DNA of 64,000 nt from Candidatus Persebacteraceae bacterium Df01 (GTDB lineage: Bacteria; Pseudomonadota; Gammaproteobacteria; Tethybacterales; Persebacteraceae). Under the pieces are notes generated by a model. It worked only from the letters and a program-made list of their open reading frames with translations. It was not told where the DNA came from and searched no databases. The first letter of the stretch is position 1, and each line of letters begins with the position of its first letter. The stretch covers positions 122,868-186,867 of the forward strand of contig JANQAO010000002.1 in assembly GCA_030386295.1 (NCBI GenBank), written 5' to 3'. Below, in pieces: positions 1 to 10,788 of the stretch. A program made the position numbers and the translations under genes.

Positions 1-582
1 CTTGGCGCTACTGGGCAAAAATTGCGGCAACCCAAAAGCACCGGCGTACGACCCTCGCAAAACAGCAGGATCAAATTTGGATTGTCTCGCATAAATTAAA
101 AAATATGCCAGCTCTTCTTGAAATTCTCGTGCGCGCCGCGGATAGGCAAAAGCCAATGTTGCGAGCGAACGCGCTATTGAGAAATCTCCCAGATAATTGC
201 CGTAATTTGTTTCAATTCCCAAAATAGCAGTAATAATTTGTGCTGGTACACCGTAAGACTCCTCCGCCCTTTTTAACACGTCAATATGGCGGCGATAAAA
301 ACGTGCGCCAGCAACGACCTTACGCGGTTTAAGTAACCGACTTTTGTAATCTCGCCAATACACTTTTCTATTCGGTGCCACTGGCTCGTCCATTAGCTCA
401 ATAACCCGCTCGCTAACTTCCAAAGACGCAAAAAAAGCTCGTAATTCCGCCGGTACAAATGCGTGTTCAACTCGCATGTGCAAAATAAAATCTTCTACGC
501 CAGGCAAATCCAAAACCTTCGTTCCAGCCTTTACTGGCAAAGGAAAAATCGCCATACACGCTAAAAAATGTCGCCTATTCAT
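1..582 (-). CDS. mltB: Membrane-bound lytic murein transglycosylase B (partial, C-terminus beyond window)
   Basis: The frame is open from an ATG at 582 down to the window edge, giving 194 codons. After a short N-terminal leader (MNRRHFLACMAIFPLP, possibly a signal or lipoprotein-like sequence), the protein carries the MltB-type core: YGVPAQIITAILGIETNYG near residues 105-125 and a downstream GAFGLPQFLPSS segment. In the MltB/SLT family the Glu of the GIET motif is the catalytic acid that cleaves the MurNAc-GlcNAc bond with 1,6-anhydro product formation in the periplasm. It is divergently oriented to rplM. The C-terminal part lies outside the window, so length and anchoring cannot be judged. 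Confidence 0.85.
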   Translation of the reverse strand, partial: MNRRHFLACMAIFPLPVKAGTKVLDLPGVEDFILHMRVEHAFVPAELRAFFASLEVSERVIELMDEPVAPNRKVYWRDYKSRLLKPRKVVAGARFYRRHIDVLKRAEESYGVPAQIITAILGIETNYGNYLGDFSIARSLATLAFAYPRRAREFQEELAYFLIYARQSKFDPAVLRGSYAGAFGLPQFLPSSAK

Positions 583-735
583 ATCGTTATTTTAACCGCA
601 TCGCCCAATTCAACCTGATAAACAATGTTTTTGCGCAGTGAAAATTGTAGATTCTTTCAAAAACATGCCCTTATTTCAGTGTCCTAACAATCCAAGTGCT
701 GGGATATTTATTTTCGCCATGCGCCAATAATAGAT

Positions 736-741
736 TATAAT
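736..741 (+). promoter_or_regulatory. Candidate -10 box of the rplM-rpsI promoter
   Basis: A perfect TATAAT lies 30 bases before the rplM ATG in the divergent mltB/rplM spacer. No good -35 hexamer is visible at the expected spacing, so this is a single-box candidate only. Confidence 0.4.
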
Positions 742-770
742 TTGGGAATCCTGCAATATTTCGCAACAAA

Positions 771-1211
771 ATGAATTCTCCTACTAGACAAATCAAAGAA
801 AAAGACATTGAAATACGGCGGCAATGGTTGCTGTATGATGCCAGCAGCGCCGTACTAGGGCGCTTGGCCAGCGTTATTGCGTATCGGTTACGTGGTAAAC
901 ACAAACCTGTTTATGCTCCGCACTTGGATGTTGGCGACTTTGTGGTGGTAGTGAACGCCGAAAAAGTGCGCGTTACTGGCAACAAAGAAAACAACAAGAT
1001 GTATTATCGTCACACTGGCTACCCGGGTGGTTTGCGCGAGATGCCGTTGCATCGCCTGCGCGAAACCCATCCAGATCGTATTCTCAAGAACGCCGTTCGT
1101 GGTATGCTTCCCAAAGGCCCACTCGGGCGTAAAATGTTATCCAAATTAAAAATTTACACTGGGCAAGCGCATCCACACGCTGCACAAAATCCACAACCTC
1201 AGGAAAATTAA
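771..1211 (+). CDS. rplM: 50S ribosomal protein L13
   Basis: 146 aa, close to the usual ~142 aa. The L13 signature blocks are in order: WLLYDASSAVLGRLAS, RLRGKHKPVYAPHLDVGD, VTGNKENNKMYYRHTGYPGG, GMLPKGPLGRKMLSKLKIY and a C-terminal HPHAAQNPQ. L13 is an early assembly protein of the large subunit that binds 23S rRNA. It forms the usual two-gene operon with rpsI, 5 bases downstream. The N-terminus is a few residues longer than in E. coli. There is no strong Shine-Dalgarno at the chosen ATG, but no better in-frame start exists. Confidence 0.97.
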   Translation: MNSPTRQIKEKDIEIRRQWLLYDASSAVLGRLASVIAYRLRGKHKPVYAPHLDVGDFVVVVNAEKVRVTGNKENNKMYYRHTGYPGGLREMPLHRLRETHPDRILKNAVRGMLPKGPLGRKMLSKLKIYTGQAHPHAAQNPQPQEN

Positions 1212-1216
1212 TCACC

Positions 1217-1618
1217 ATGCAAGGAAAAGTTGGTCCTTATGATTATGGCACTGGTCGCCGAAAAACCTCCTGTGCTCGCGTCTTTTTGTCCCCCGGCAAA
1301 GGAAATATTACCGTTAATGGCAAGGCGCTAGAAACGTTTTTTTGCCGCCTCCGTTCACAGATTGTGGCACGGCAGTCGTTAAGCGTCGTGGACGGCGAAG
1401 CGCAATTTGACCTGCGCGTCACGGTACGTGGCGGCGGTGAAAGCAGCCAAGCCGCAGCCATGCGTCACGGTACAGCCCGAGCGTTGGCCGTACATAATCC
1501 CGACTACATCCCTGTTTTACGTGCCGCCGGACTAATGACTCGTGATTCACGGAAAGTGGAGCGCAAAAAAGTCGGCTTGCGAAAAGCTCGTCGGGCGACG
1601 CAGTACTCTAAGCGTTAA
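1217..1618 (+). CDS. rpsI: 30S ribosomal protein S9
   Basis: 133 aa, normal length for S9. It has the family blocks YGTGRRKTSCARVFL, GKGNITVNGK, VRGGGESSQAAAMRHGTARAL and the C-terminal DSRKVERKKVGLRKARRATQYSKR run (positions 1549-1615). The conserved terminal SKR tail reaches the decoding region near P-site tRNA. It is co-transcribed with rplM. argC follows 27 bases later, an order typical of Betaproteobacteria. Confidence 0.97.
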   Translation: MQGKVGPYDYGTGRRKTSCARVFLSPGKGNITVNGKALETFFCRLRSQIVARQSLSVVDGEAQFDLRVTVRGGGESSQAAAMRHGTARALAVHNPDYIPVLRAAGLMTRDSRKVERKKVGLRKARRATQYSKR

Positions 1619-1645
1619 CGCGGTCGGCCATAGCCGCTGGCTAAC

Positions 1646-2665
1646 GTGCCTTCTTTGCTCAAAGTTACTATTTTTGGTGCCTCTGGCTATGTGGGTGCTG
1701 AGCTTACCGCGTTGCTATGCCGCCATCCACAGGTGGGGACCATCACTTATGTTTCCCGCTCACTTGCCGGACAGCCGGTAGCCACTCACATGCCCGCCTT
1801 GCGCGGCTGTGTGAACTCTACATTTCAAGCACCATCAGAAGAGGTTTTCGCCGAAAGCGACGTCGCCTTTTTTGCCACGCCGCATGGAGTGGCGATGAAC
1901 AGTGCTAACGCTCTGCTCATGCAGAATACAGTTGTTATTGATCTCAGTCCGGATTTTCGCCTTAAAGATATAGCAATTTTTGAAAAGTGGTACGGGCAGC
2001 ACACAAGCCCTGAACTGTTGCCACAAGCCGTGTACGGTCTTACGGAATCAGCCCGCCCTGCTCTCAAAAATGCCAACTTAATTGCCTGCCCTGGCTGTTT
2101 TGCAACGGCAATAGAACTAGCCCTTATCCCTCTAGTCGCCGCCGGCTCCGTTAACGACCACATCATAGTTGATGCCAAATCCGGTGTCAGCGGCGCCGGC
2201 AAACGCACCGACCGTACGGATTTACTGTTTGCCGAACAAACAGAAAATTTCAAAGCTTATGCGGTAGAAGGACACCGGCACCAGCCAGAAATTGAACAGG
2301 CAGTACGGCAGTTTGCCGGTCATATGCCCCCCATGGCTTTTGTTCCTCATCTTTTACCAACGGCGCGCGGTCTTTACGTTAGCGCATATGTGCCTCTTTC
2401 CGCTGATGCGTTCAGTTTGTTACAAACTCACTGGGCGGATGAACTTTTCATTGATGTACTAGACGACGGCTTACCGGAAATTTCTCATGTCACGCGTACC
2501 AATCGAGTACAGCTGGCAGCACGGCCATTACCCGGCGGCATAACGCTTGTCATCGCCGCCTTAGATAATCTCCTCAAAGGCGCTGCGGGACAGGCAGTAC
2601 AAAACATGAACGTTCGCTTTGGGTTACCGGAAGACATGGGATTGTCGGGCGCCCGCACAGTTTGA
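1646..2665 (+). CDS. argC: N-acetyl-gamma-glutamyl-phosphate reductase
   Basis: 339 aa enzyme of arginine biosynthesis that reduces N-acetylglutamyl-5-phosphate to the semialdehyde with NADPH. The N-terminal Rossmann motif GASGYVGAELTALL lies at about residues 9-22. The catalytic Cys is in NLIACPGCFATAIELAL, followed by DAKSGVSGAGK and the EGHRHQPEI segment, all diagnostic of type-1 ArgC. The start is GTG at 1646, the first in-frame start before the Rossmann fold; the ribosome site is weak. It follows rpsI closely and is followed after 3 bases by the DUF6776-type gene, so it is probably in one operon. Confidence 0.95.
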   Translation: MPSLLKVTIFGASGYVGAELTALLCRHPQVGTITYVSRSLAGQPVATHMPALRGCVNSTFQAPSEEVFAESDVAFFATPHGVAMNSANALLMQNTVVIDLSPDFRLKDIAIFEKWYGQHTSPELLPQAVYGLTESARPALKNANLIACPGCFATAIELALIPLVAAGSVNDHIIVDAKSGVSGAGKRTDRTDLLFAEQTENFKAYAVEGHRHQPEIEQAVRQFAGHMPPMAFVPHLLPTARGLYVSAYVPLSADAFSLLQTHWADELFIDVLDDGLPEISHVTRTNRVQLAARPLPGGITLVIAALDNLLKGAAGQAVQNMNVRFGLPEDMGLSGARTV

Positions 2666-2668
2666 GCA

Positions 2669-3358
2669 ATGCAATTCATCAAGAGTTGTATCAGATGGTG
2701 GCAGGACAATCGCGACACCTCTATTACACTTAAAAACGTCCTTATTTATGCAATACTGATTGCTCTCATCGCTTTTTCGGGTGGCCGATTACATCCAGAA
2801 AGTGATTATCAACAGTTACGCGACGATATTGAACAAATGCGCGATCAAATCGGTGAATTTTCCGCTCAACGCGAGCAAGATCAGCGGAAAATCATCAAAC
2901 TTCGTGCCACTTCTACATTAGACAAAAAAATATTGCAACAGTTGCGAGATCAAAATACGGAATTAACGAAGGAAAAAATACGCCAACAAGAAGAAGTTGC
3001 TTTTTATCAACGAATACTGAATAACGAGCCCCAAACAGAAATCGCCATTTACACACTAGAAGACACACCAGATTTTCGCCCTCGCCATCACCGACTGTCG
3101 GCTGTGCTGGTACGCGCACAGACAAAAAATAGTTTTCAAGGCACCTATTATTTTGAAGTCGTTGAATTGGGAGCACGCGATACGCTCCGTGTCACACGCG
3201 TGCCAGCGGAAGCAAGCGTGCCGCTTACGGTTGGTGTGTATGAGGAAATTGAACAAATTTTTAAGTTACCTCCAGATACCCGCATCCACAAATTGCGCTT
3301 AGTAATAAAAAATAAAAAAGGAGAAATTGTGGCTGAAGAAACGACAAAGCAAGAGTAG
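2669..3358 (+). CDS. DUF6776-type membrane-anchored coiled-coil protein
   Basis: 229 aa, function unknown. One N-terminal transmembrane helix (about residues 22-40, NVLIYAILIALIAFSGG) is followed by a long charged, heptad-rich coiled coil (about residues 46-110, rich in E, Q, R and K). A compact C-terminal domain ends in a KLRLVIKNKKGEIVAEE strand pair. This architecture and its place directly after argC match the DUF6776 family seen next to argC in Betaproteobacteria (family assignment from memory). It is probably an inner-membrane protein with most of its mass in the periplasm. Its ATG is 3 bases after the argC stop, implying translational coupling. Confidence 0.65.
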   Translation: MQFIKSCIRWWQDNRDTSITLKNVLIYAILIALIAFSGGRLHPESDYQQLRDDIEQMRDQIGEFSAQREQDQRKIIKLRATSTLDKKILQQLRDQNTELTKEKIRQQEEVAFYQRILNNEPQTEIAIYTLEDTPDFRPRHHRLSAVLVRAQTKNSFQGTYYFEVVELGARDTLRVTRVPAEASVPLTVGVYEEIEQIFKLPPDTRIHKLRLVIKNKKGEIVAEETTKQE

Positions 3359-3511
3359 GAATAATTCATCTTTGTTGACTAACTAATCGACATTTAATAT
3401 CTACAAAAAATCATACCTCATAAAAAATTATTCCCTTATCGGAAATGCCTATGAGAAAATGTACAAAAAACTATTATGCAGCTTGCGCAAAAAATATAAC
3501 GGAGAACAACA

Positions 3512-4897
3512 ATGAGCAACTCTTTTCGCATTGAAACTGATTCCATGGGACAATTAAAAGTCCCGGCGGACGCACTGTACAAGGCACAAACGCAACGAGC
3601 GGTGGAGAATTTTCCCATTAGCGGACGACCATTGCCAGCGGCATTTATTCGGGCACTCGCATTAGTCAAGCGTTGTGCAGCAGAAACTAATATTGAGCTG
3701 GGTTTTCTCAATCGCAAAATTGGTGGTGCCATCGGCAAAGCAGCACGAGAAATTGAAAAAGGTGCACATCTGACGCACTTTCCGATTGACGTTTTTCAAA
3801 CCGGTTCTGGCACTAGCACCAACATGAACATGAACGAAGTATTGGCGACACTGGCGTCACAAAAAAATGACATCGCCGTAAATCCCAATGACCACGTAAA
3901 CATGGGGCAATCCAGCAACGATGTCATTCCCACCACGATTCACGTGGCGGCCGTATTAGAAACGCGCCAGCAGTTGTTGCCAGCGTTGGCACATTTAGTC
4001 GGTGCGATAGAAAAGAAAGCAAAAACCCTTGACAAGCACGTTAAAACGGGACGCACTCACCTCATGGACGCCATGCCGGTGCGCTTGAGTCAAGAATTAG
4101 ATGGCTGGGCATTACAAATTAAAAAAGCTATCGCGCGAATCAACGATGCCGAAAAACGCCTACTTATGTTAGCGCAAGGAGGCACCGCGGTAGGTACCGG
4201 AATTAATACAGAAAAACGTTTTTCCGCCGCCTTTGCCAATCGGTTAAAAAAAATTACTGGTGCGCCATTTACACCCAATGCTTCATTTTTTGAAAGCCTC
4301 AGCGCACAAGATGCGGCGGTAGAATTGTCAGGGCAACTTAAAACTGTCGCCGTTAGCATGATGAAAATCGCCAACGATTTACGCTGGATGAACAGCGGAC
4401 CACTTGCCGGATTGGGAGAAATTGAGTTGTTGGCATTACAACCCGGTAGCAGCATCATGCCAGGCAAGGTTAATCCAGTTATTCCGGAAGCTGCCTGCAT
4501 GGTTGCTGCTCGCGTTATCGGCAACGACGCTACCATCACGATAGCAGGACAGTCCGGAAATTTTCAACTCAATGTCATGTTACCGCTTATTGCCGACAGC
4601 CTACTGGATTCCATTCAATTGCTGTCATCTACCAGCCGCCTACTAGCAGATAAAGCCATTGCTAGCTTCAAAGTACGACCTCAAAACATGGAAGCTCCAT
4701 TAGAAAAAAATCCTATTTTAGTAACCGCACTTAATCCCGTTATCGGCTATCTTAAAGCGGCAGAAATTGCCAAACGAGCGTATAAAGAGGGGCGCCCAAT
4801 TTTGGACGTAGCTACAGAAGAAACCGATTTACCGCGTAAGGAATTATTGCGGTTATTAAATCCAGCAAAATTAACAAAAGGCGGTATTAAGGGATAA
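3512..4897 (+). CDS. fumC: Class II fumarate hydratase
   Basis: 461 aa, the normal length for oxygen-stable, iron-independent fumarase of the TCA cycle (fumarate to malate). Superfamily signatures are present: QTGSGTSTNMNMNEV, NPNDHVNMGQSSNDVIPTT, GRTHLMDAMPVRLSQEL and the catalytic loop GSSIMPGKVNPVIPEA. The VIPEA ending is the variant found in Pseudomonas-type FumC rather than the TQCEA form of E. coli. The MPGKVNP sequence argues for fumarase over aspartase, which has MPAKVNP. A GGAG ribosome site at 3501-3504 fixes the ATG at 3512. It has its own 150-base leader and a hairpin downstream. Confidence 0.94.
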   Translation: MSNSFRIETDSMGQLKVPADALYKAQTQRAVENFPISGRPLPAAFIRALALVKRCAAETNIELGFLNRKIGGAIGKAAREIEKGAHLTHFPIDVFQTGSGTSTNMNMNEVLATLASQKNDIAVNPNDHVNMGQSSNDVIPTTIHVAAVLETRQQLLPALAHLVGAIEKKAKTLDKHVKTGRTHLMDAMPVRLSQELDGWALQIKKAIARINDAEKRLLMLAQGGTAVGTGINTEKRFSAAFANRLKKITGAPFTPNASFFESLSAQDAAVELSGQLKTVAVSMMKIANDLRWMNSGPLAGLGEIELLALQPGSSIMPGKVNPVIPEAACMVAARVIGNDATITIAGQSGNFQLNVMLPLIADSLLDSIQLLSSTSRLLADKAIASFKVRPQNMEAPLEKNPILVTALNPVIGYLKAAEIAKRAYKEGRPILDVATEETDLPRKELLRLLNPAKLTKGGIKG

Positions 4898-4930
4898 TAT
4901 TTAGCTAATTTTTGAAAGCGGCTGCTCTGC

Positions 4931-4963
4931 AAGCGAAAATACGCTAAGCTAAAATTTTCGCTT
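4931..4963 (+). terminator. Hairpin after fumC
   Basis: AAGCGAAAAT (4931-4940) and ATTTTCGCTT (4954-4963) form a perfect 10-bp stem with a 13-base loop, 34 bases after the fumC stop. The stem is AT-rich and only a short T run follows, so termination efficiency is uncertain. Confidence 0.45.
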
Positions 4964-5131
4964 TTACAAAATTTCCCGCCGCCCTTTACACGCGGCACAA
5001 TAGCAGAGGGGTTACCGTTTTGTTACGCAAAATATTGATCGGCTATTCCACTATCAAAGCAAAATAAGATAGAGTGCACTGTGCCTCATTCAGCGTCTCC
5101 TGCCGGTGAATGCGATATAATTGTTTTTTAA

Positions 5132-6586
<1,455 letters not shown>

Positions 6587-6679
6587 TTGCCTGTATACGC
6601 ATCAGCCATTAATCGGTGTTGGCAAAATTAGCGAAATGAAAAACGGCAATTTGCATATAAAGCGATAAATCTCAGAAAC

Positions 6680-8218
6680 ATGCAAAAAATTCTAATTCTA
6701 GATTACGGCTCACAGTACACCCAGCTTATTGCGCGAAAAATACGGGAATTACAAGCATACTGTGAAATTCACCCACACGATTGGCTGGCGGAAAATATCA
6801 ATGCCTTTGCCCCCAGCGGCATTATTTTATCTGGCGGCCCTAATTCGGCAATGGCAGCAGGTGCGCCGGCTATTCAACCTGCCGTTTTTTCTGCTGGTGT
6901 ACCAGTTTTGGGTTTGTGTTACGGCATGCAAGTAATGGCGCTAGCACTAGGTGGCGAAGTAGAAGTTGCCACACATCACGAATACGGTCAAGCCACGGTG
7001 CATGCCGACCATACAGCATCACTATTCGCTGGGCTACCTCAAGAACCTCTACCGGTGTTAATGAGTCATGGTGACCGTGTATTGCGTCCACCCGCCGGTT
7101 TTACCATTATTGCCAAAAGCGACTCTTCGCCGGTAGCTGCGATGGCTGATGAAACGAGGCGCTTGTATGGTTTGCAATTTCATCCCGAAACAGCACACAC
7201 ACTACACGGGCGCGAAATTTTAGAACGTTTTGTTCGTGGCATTTGCCAAGTAAAGGCAACGTGGACCATGTCTAATTTTGTCACTCGTGAAACCGAAGTT
7301 ATCCGCCGCCGCGTAGGCGACGAGGGTGTGTTGTTGGGTTTATCAGGTGGAGTGGATTCTGCTGTTGTGGCAGCGTTACTACATCACGCCATTGGCGAAC
7401 AATTGCATTGTGTGCTGGTAGACCACGGATTAATGCGCGCCGGTGAAGCGGATGAAGTTAAAACTGTTTTTGAAGACCACTTCGGTGTTAATCTAACAAT
7501 TATTAATGCCGCAGATAAATTTTTTTCCGCTCTGCGCGGCGTAGAAGACCCAGAAGAAAAGCGTCGCCACATTGGTCGTTTGTTTGTGGAAGAATTTGAA
7601 GCACAAGCGAGAAAATTCAGTGACACCGTGCGCTGGCTAGCACAAGGCACCATATATCCAGACGTGGTGGAGTCTGCTGGCGATGGAGCCGGGAAAGCAG
7701 TCATCAAATCACACCACAATGTCGGCGGGCTACCGGAACGGTTAAATTTAAAATTATTGGAGCCATTACGTAATCTATTCAAAGACGAAGTGCGCCAGCT
7801 GGGATTAACATTAAGTTTACCGGAACGATTAGTACAACGGCATCCTTTTCCCGGTCCCGGACTCGCCGTGCGGGTGCTGGGCGAAGTCACACCCGAGCGC
7901 GCCGAAATTGCGCGACAAGCTGACGCAGTCTATATGGAGGAATTAGAAACAACAACACTCTATGCAACCGTTTCGCAAGCGTTTGCTGTGTTGCTGCCAG
8001 TGCGCTCGGTCGGTGTGATGGGAGACGACAGAACTTATGACAATGTCGTGGCATTGCGGGCGGTTACTACTGATGATTTTATGACTGCCGATTGGGCACG
8101 ATTGCCAGATGACTTTTTGGCGCGCGTATCATCACGTATTATCAATACTGTTGCCGGCGTTAACCGCGTGGTGTACGATATTTCATCCAAACCACCGGCA
8201 ACGGTAGAGTGGGAATGA
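6680..8218 (+). CDS. guaA: GMP synthase (glutamine-hydrolysing)
   Basis: 512 aa. The N-terminal class I amidotransferase domain has LDYGSQYTQLIARKIRE, the nucleophile in VLGLCYGMQVMALALGG, and the His/Glu of LQFHPETAHT. The ATP-pyrophosphatase P-loop GLSGGVDSAVVAALLHHA lies near residue 220, and the C-terminal dimerisation domain ends [12 protein letters not shown]. It converts XMP to GMP with glutamine and ATP. The 3' end is notable because its last ~148 bases recur in decayed form at 13311-13459, on the far side of an AT-rich insertion. The 3' end of guaA is a known integration site for genomic islands in bacteria. Confidence 0.97.
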   Translation: MQKILILDYGSQYTQLIARKIRELQAYCEIHPHDWLAENINAFAPSGIILSGGPNSAMAAGAPAIQPAVFSAGVPVLGLCYGMQVMALALGGEVEVATHHEYGQATVHADHTASLFAGLPQEPLPVLMSHGDRVLRPPAGFTIIAKSDSSPVAAMADETRRLYGLQFHPETAHTLHGREILERFVRGICQVKATWTMSNFVTRETEVIRRRVGDEGVLLGLSGGVDSAVVAALLHHAIGEQLHCVLVDHGLMRAGEADEVKTVFEDHFGVNLTIINAADKFFSALRGVEDPEEKRRHIGRLFVEEFEAQARKFSDTVRWLAQGTIYPDVVESAGDGAGKAVIKSHHNVGGLPERLNLKLLEPLRNLFKDEVRQLGLTLSLPERLVQRHPFPGPGLAVRVLGEVTPERAEIARQADAVYMEELETTTLYATVSQAFAVLLPVRSVGVMGDDRTYDNVVALRAVTTDDFMTADWARLPDDFLARVSSRIINTVAGVNRVVYDISSKPPATVEWE

Positions 8219-8707
8219 CACACAAAAACAATATTAAACTATGCCAATAAGTTCTCATAAACTATTTGTTACCAAGTAGTTTCCAAACTATAACAAAATA
8301 AATTATTAATCCTCTCTCTAAATCTGCAAATAAAAGTCTAACTTTTCTCCCGGTTTTTGAAATCAATTTTTAAAAAATTACTCCTCAAATTACAATAGGA
8401 GTAAGAAATTGTCAAATGCCCATACCAAGCAATTGCTTCAAAGGCACAGTGGTTTTTTTGATAAAACGACCCTACTCACCAAGGCATCAATGAGTTTAAA
8501 TCGGACTCGTTATTCTTATCCAATTACACAACTAAATCAGACCCTATTTTTTCAGAATTATTAATATAATTTACTAAAGTGTTTTAAAACAAACAGACAC
8601 ACTATTTTGGACACTATCGAAAAATCGCCTGCTGCACCTATCCTACACCATTACTAATCTAGGTTGAAAATATTAGGTAATAACTAAACTGCTTAGCTTA
8701 AACTAGC
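8219..8707. other. 489-base AT-rich non-coding stretch after guaA
   Basis: No credible ORF or RNA gene is visible. It is clearly more AT-rich than guaA and marks the left end of the inserted island. One short inverted repeat, TTACTCCT/AGGAGTAA (8378-8385 and 8397-8404), is present; its role is unknown. I find no integrase fragment here. Confidence 0.5.
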
Positions 8708-9706
8708 TTACCCTGATTTTTTTATACGCTCTAGCAAAGTTGGGTCAACTATTACGCCGTCTTTTTCGATGGCTTGGCGGTTATTTTTACGGCGTGAACC
8801 TGGTAAGCGTGCACCTGCTTGCTCTTCAATCGCCTGTGTTAGGGCACTAATGCGTTCGACAAATAACTCGCCCGAAAAAGCACTGGTATCAAAAGCTAGA
8901 AAACATTGCCCTGTTTTAGGTGGCCCACCTACAGTACCTGAGAATGGTGCAGCATCTCGGCTCAAGAGTGCACCTGCTAAGCAGGATGCCATTATCTCAA
9001 CAAGTAAACCCACGCCAAAGCCTTTTTGTCCACCTGAGGGTAACATGGAGCCTTTTAAAGCTGCTTTTGCATCGGTGGTTGGGTTACCTTCGCTATCAAG
9101 TGCCCAGTTATCTTCAATGGTTTCGTCTTTGGAGGCTCTTAATAAAATCTCGGACTTGGCAATGGTACTGGCGGATTGATCAATCACTAAGGCAGCACCG
9201 TTATCTGTATCAGGAACAGCTAAAGCAAATGGGTTTGTACCAATAACGGGGGTTTTACCACCCGTTGGGGCGATAGATGCGGGGGCATGGGTAAAGCATA
9301 AACCAACTAACCCTTGCTCTGCAATGCGTTCGGCATGGTGTCCTAAAACACCGCAATTGTATGAGTTGCGAGTGGTTAGAGCAGCAACGCCGTTTTCTTT
9401 GGTAGCTGCTATAAATGCATCAAAACCTGCATCAATGGCTGGGTGCGCAAAGCCTGTTTTGGCATCAACACGAATGGATCCTGATTTGACTTTTTCTACA
9501 ACAGGAACGGCTGTCCCATCAACTTTGCCACACTTTACATGTTCAGCATAGATTGGGACATATAGTAAACCGTGACTGCGGATACCGTCGCGCTCTGCTA
9601 ATACAGTTGAATCCGCAACGGCTGATGCGTTTTGACTGCTTGCACCTGCTCCTATTAGGGTTTCTGTAGCAAGTTGTCGAACATCTTCTAGGGAAAGTTT
9701 AATCAT
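8708..9706 (-). CDS. Ldh-family (malate/L-lactate/sulfolactate-type) NAD(P)-dependent dehydrogenase
   Basis: 332 aa, normal for the LDH2/MDH2 superfamily (YlbC, ComC, DpkA, ureidoglycolate dehydrogenase), unrelated in fold to classical MDH. Diagnostic blocks: the LAERDGIRSHGL region near residue 35 with the catalytic His, VAALTTRNSYNCGVLGHHAE, and GKTPVIGTNPFALAVP. LPSGGQKGFGVGLLVEIM near residue 225 is the helix preceding the substrate pocket. It should reduce a 2-oxo acid, or oxidise the matching 2-hydroxy acid. The substrate could be malate, lactate, sulfolactate or a cyclic imino acid, and the sequence does not decide. It is alone on the minus strand in the guaA-ctaD island, with base composition nearer the core genome than its neighbours. 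Confidence 0.85.
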   Translation of the reverse strand: MIKLSLEDVRQLATETLIGAGASSQNASAVADSTVLAERDGIRSHGLLYVPIYAEHVKCGKVDGTAVPVVEKVKSGSIRVDAKTGFAHPAIDAGFDAFIAATKENGVAALTTRNSYNCGVLGHHAERIAEQGLVGLCFTHAPASIAPTGGKTPVIGTNPFALAVPDTDNGAALVIDQSASTIAKSEILLRASKDETIEDNWALDSEGNPTTDAKAALKGSMLPSGGQKGFGVGLLVEIMASCLAGALLSRDAAPFSGTVGGPPKTGQCFLAFDTSAFSGELFVERISALTQAIEEQAGARLPGSRRKNNRQAIEKDGVIVDPTLLERIKKSG

Positions 9707-10020
9707 AGTTTTTATGGGTTAGAGGTTAATAAACTGTAAGTCTATAAACTTAATAGAGGTCTGTAAAGTGTAGGGGCTTTATTTTGTGGAGCAGATCAAC
9801 ATTTTTATGTTGTGATTTGTGATGAACTCTTGTTTATCACAAATCAATAATTAGGTGCTTTTTTATGAATGAGCAGCCTGACTTACGATATTGGTAAATA
9901 TAACCCAAAATTTTAATGAACACTAAAATTCATGTTACATTCAACTCGCACATTATAACGGCACCTGAAAAATGATTAAATCACTTGATATCACATTCAA
10001 TCTCAAAAAGTTATTAAAGC
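9707..10020. other. 314-base divergent spacer between the Ldh-family and HIT genes
   Basis: AT-rich leader region for two divergent genes. It contains the inverted repeat listed separately at 9814-9845. I see no further ORF. Confidence 0.5.
9814..9845. promoter_or_regulatory. Candidate operator: 10-bp inverted repeat upstream of the Ldh-family gene
   Basis: GATTTGTGAT (9814-9823) and ATCACAAATC (9836-9845) form a perfect 10-bp inverted repeat with a 12-base spacer, about 110-140 bases upstream of the Ldh-family start. Such dyads are typical of dimeric regulator sites. No regulator gene is adjacent, so this is inference. Confidence 0.35.
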
Positions 10021-10443
10021 ATGAAAACTGTTGAAATCGATCCGAGGTTAAAGGAAGATACTATCCAATTGGGAATTATAAATGGGCAGGCATTACTCTT
10101 AATGAATAATTCACTAGTTCCTTGGTTTATTGTTTTGCCAAATACTAGCGAAACTGAGCTGTATAAATTGTCTGATTCTGAAAGGAGAGTGCTTGAAAAA
10201 AACATCAATATATTGTCAGAGTTCATCTTAAACAACTTTTTTGTCGAAAAATTAAATGTGGCATCAATTGGTAATATGGTGAGCCAAATGCACATTCATA
10301 TTGTAGGTCGGCATAAAAATGATTTGTGTTGGCCAGGGGTTGTTTGGGGGCAAACTGATAGGAAAGCCTATAAAGAATTAGAGTTGACATATATCTTGAC
10401 TCTAATAGTTCAAAAATTAGGCGATTCATTCACAAGTGGATGA
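10021..10443 (+). CDS. HIT-family (histidine triad) protein
   Basis: 140 aa. The C-terminal half holds a histidine-triad variant, VSQMHIHIVGRHKNDLCWPG, in which QMHIHIVGR replaces the usual HxHxHxx. The N-terminal half has the usual HIT strand NSLVPWFIVLPNTSETELYKLSD. HIT proteins are nucleotide hydrolases or transferases acting on dinucleoside polyphosphates or adenylated substrates. This short bacterial subtype is uncharacterised. It is a single small ORF ending 15 bases before an attC-like palindrome, so it looks like an integron gene cassette. Base composition is markedly AT-rich. Confidence 0.8.
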   Translation: MKTVEIDPRLKEDTIQLGIINGQALLLMNNSLVPWFIVLPNTSETELYKLSDSERRVLEKNINILSEFILNNFFVEKLNVASIGNMVSQMHIHIVGRHKNDLCWPGVVWGQTDRKAYKELELTYILTLIVQKLGDSFTSG

Positions 10444-10457
10444 CATACGGAAAGATA

Positions 10458-10527
10458 ATCTAACGAAGCACTCCACCTAACATTTTTTCGCTACGCTCAA
10501 AATTTGGCGCAGAGTGCGGCGTTATGC
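10458..10527 (+). other. attC-like integron recombination site 1
   Basis: ATCTAAC at 10458-10464 fits the R'' consensus RYYYAAC, and GTTATGC at 10521-10527 is close to the R' consensus GTTRRRY. The outer arms pair: TAACG with CGTTA, then GCACTC (10468-10473) with GAGTGC (10512-10517), separated by two mismatched bases. An imperfect inner stem-loop lies between. It sits just after the stop of the HIT gene, exactly where a cassette attC belongs. Folding and covariance search were not possible here. Confidence 0.65.
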
Positions 10528-10788
10528 CTTCAAAACCAATAACCAGATATCATCACCAAATTTCTTTGGTAAATTCAAGACTGGAAAAGAGATAACTATA
10601 CCCTTAAACGAATTTTGTCGCTCACCTGATTAAGTATTTTTTCTCTACCATATGGGCGTTATCAATAAAAACAGTTAAAAATATTAACCCTTATCTTGTA
10701 AAATGACATTTAAATTAAGTTTGCTTGTAACATCACTAATAGCGATACAATCGGTGCTATGAATAATTTTTAGCCCTTCGGAGACAAT

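Noticed and set aside
8378..8404. Short inverted repeat as island attachment site
   Set aside because: Only 8 bp, and the clear duplicated sequence for the island is the guaA 3' end.
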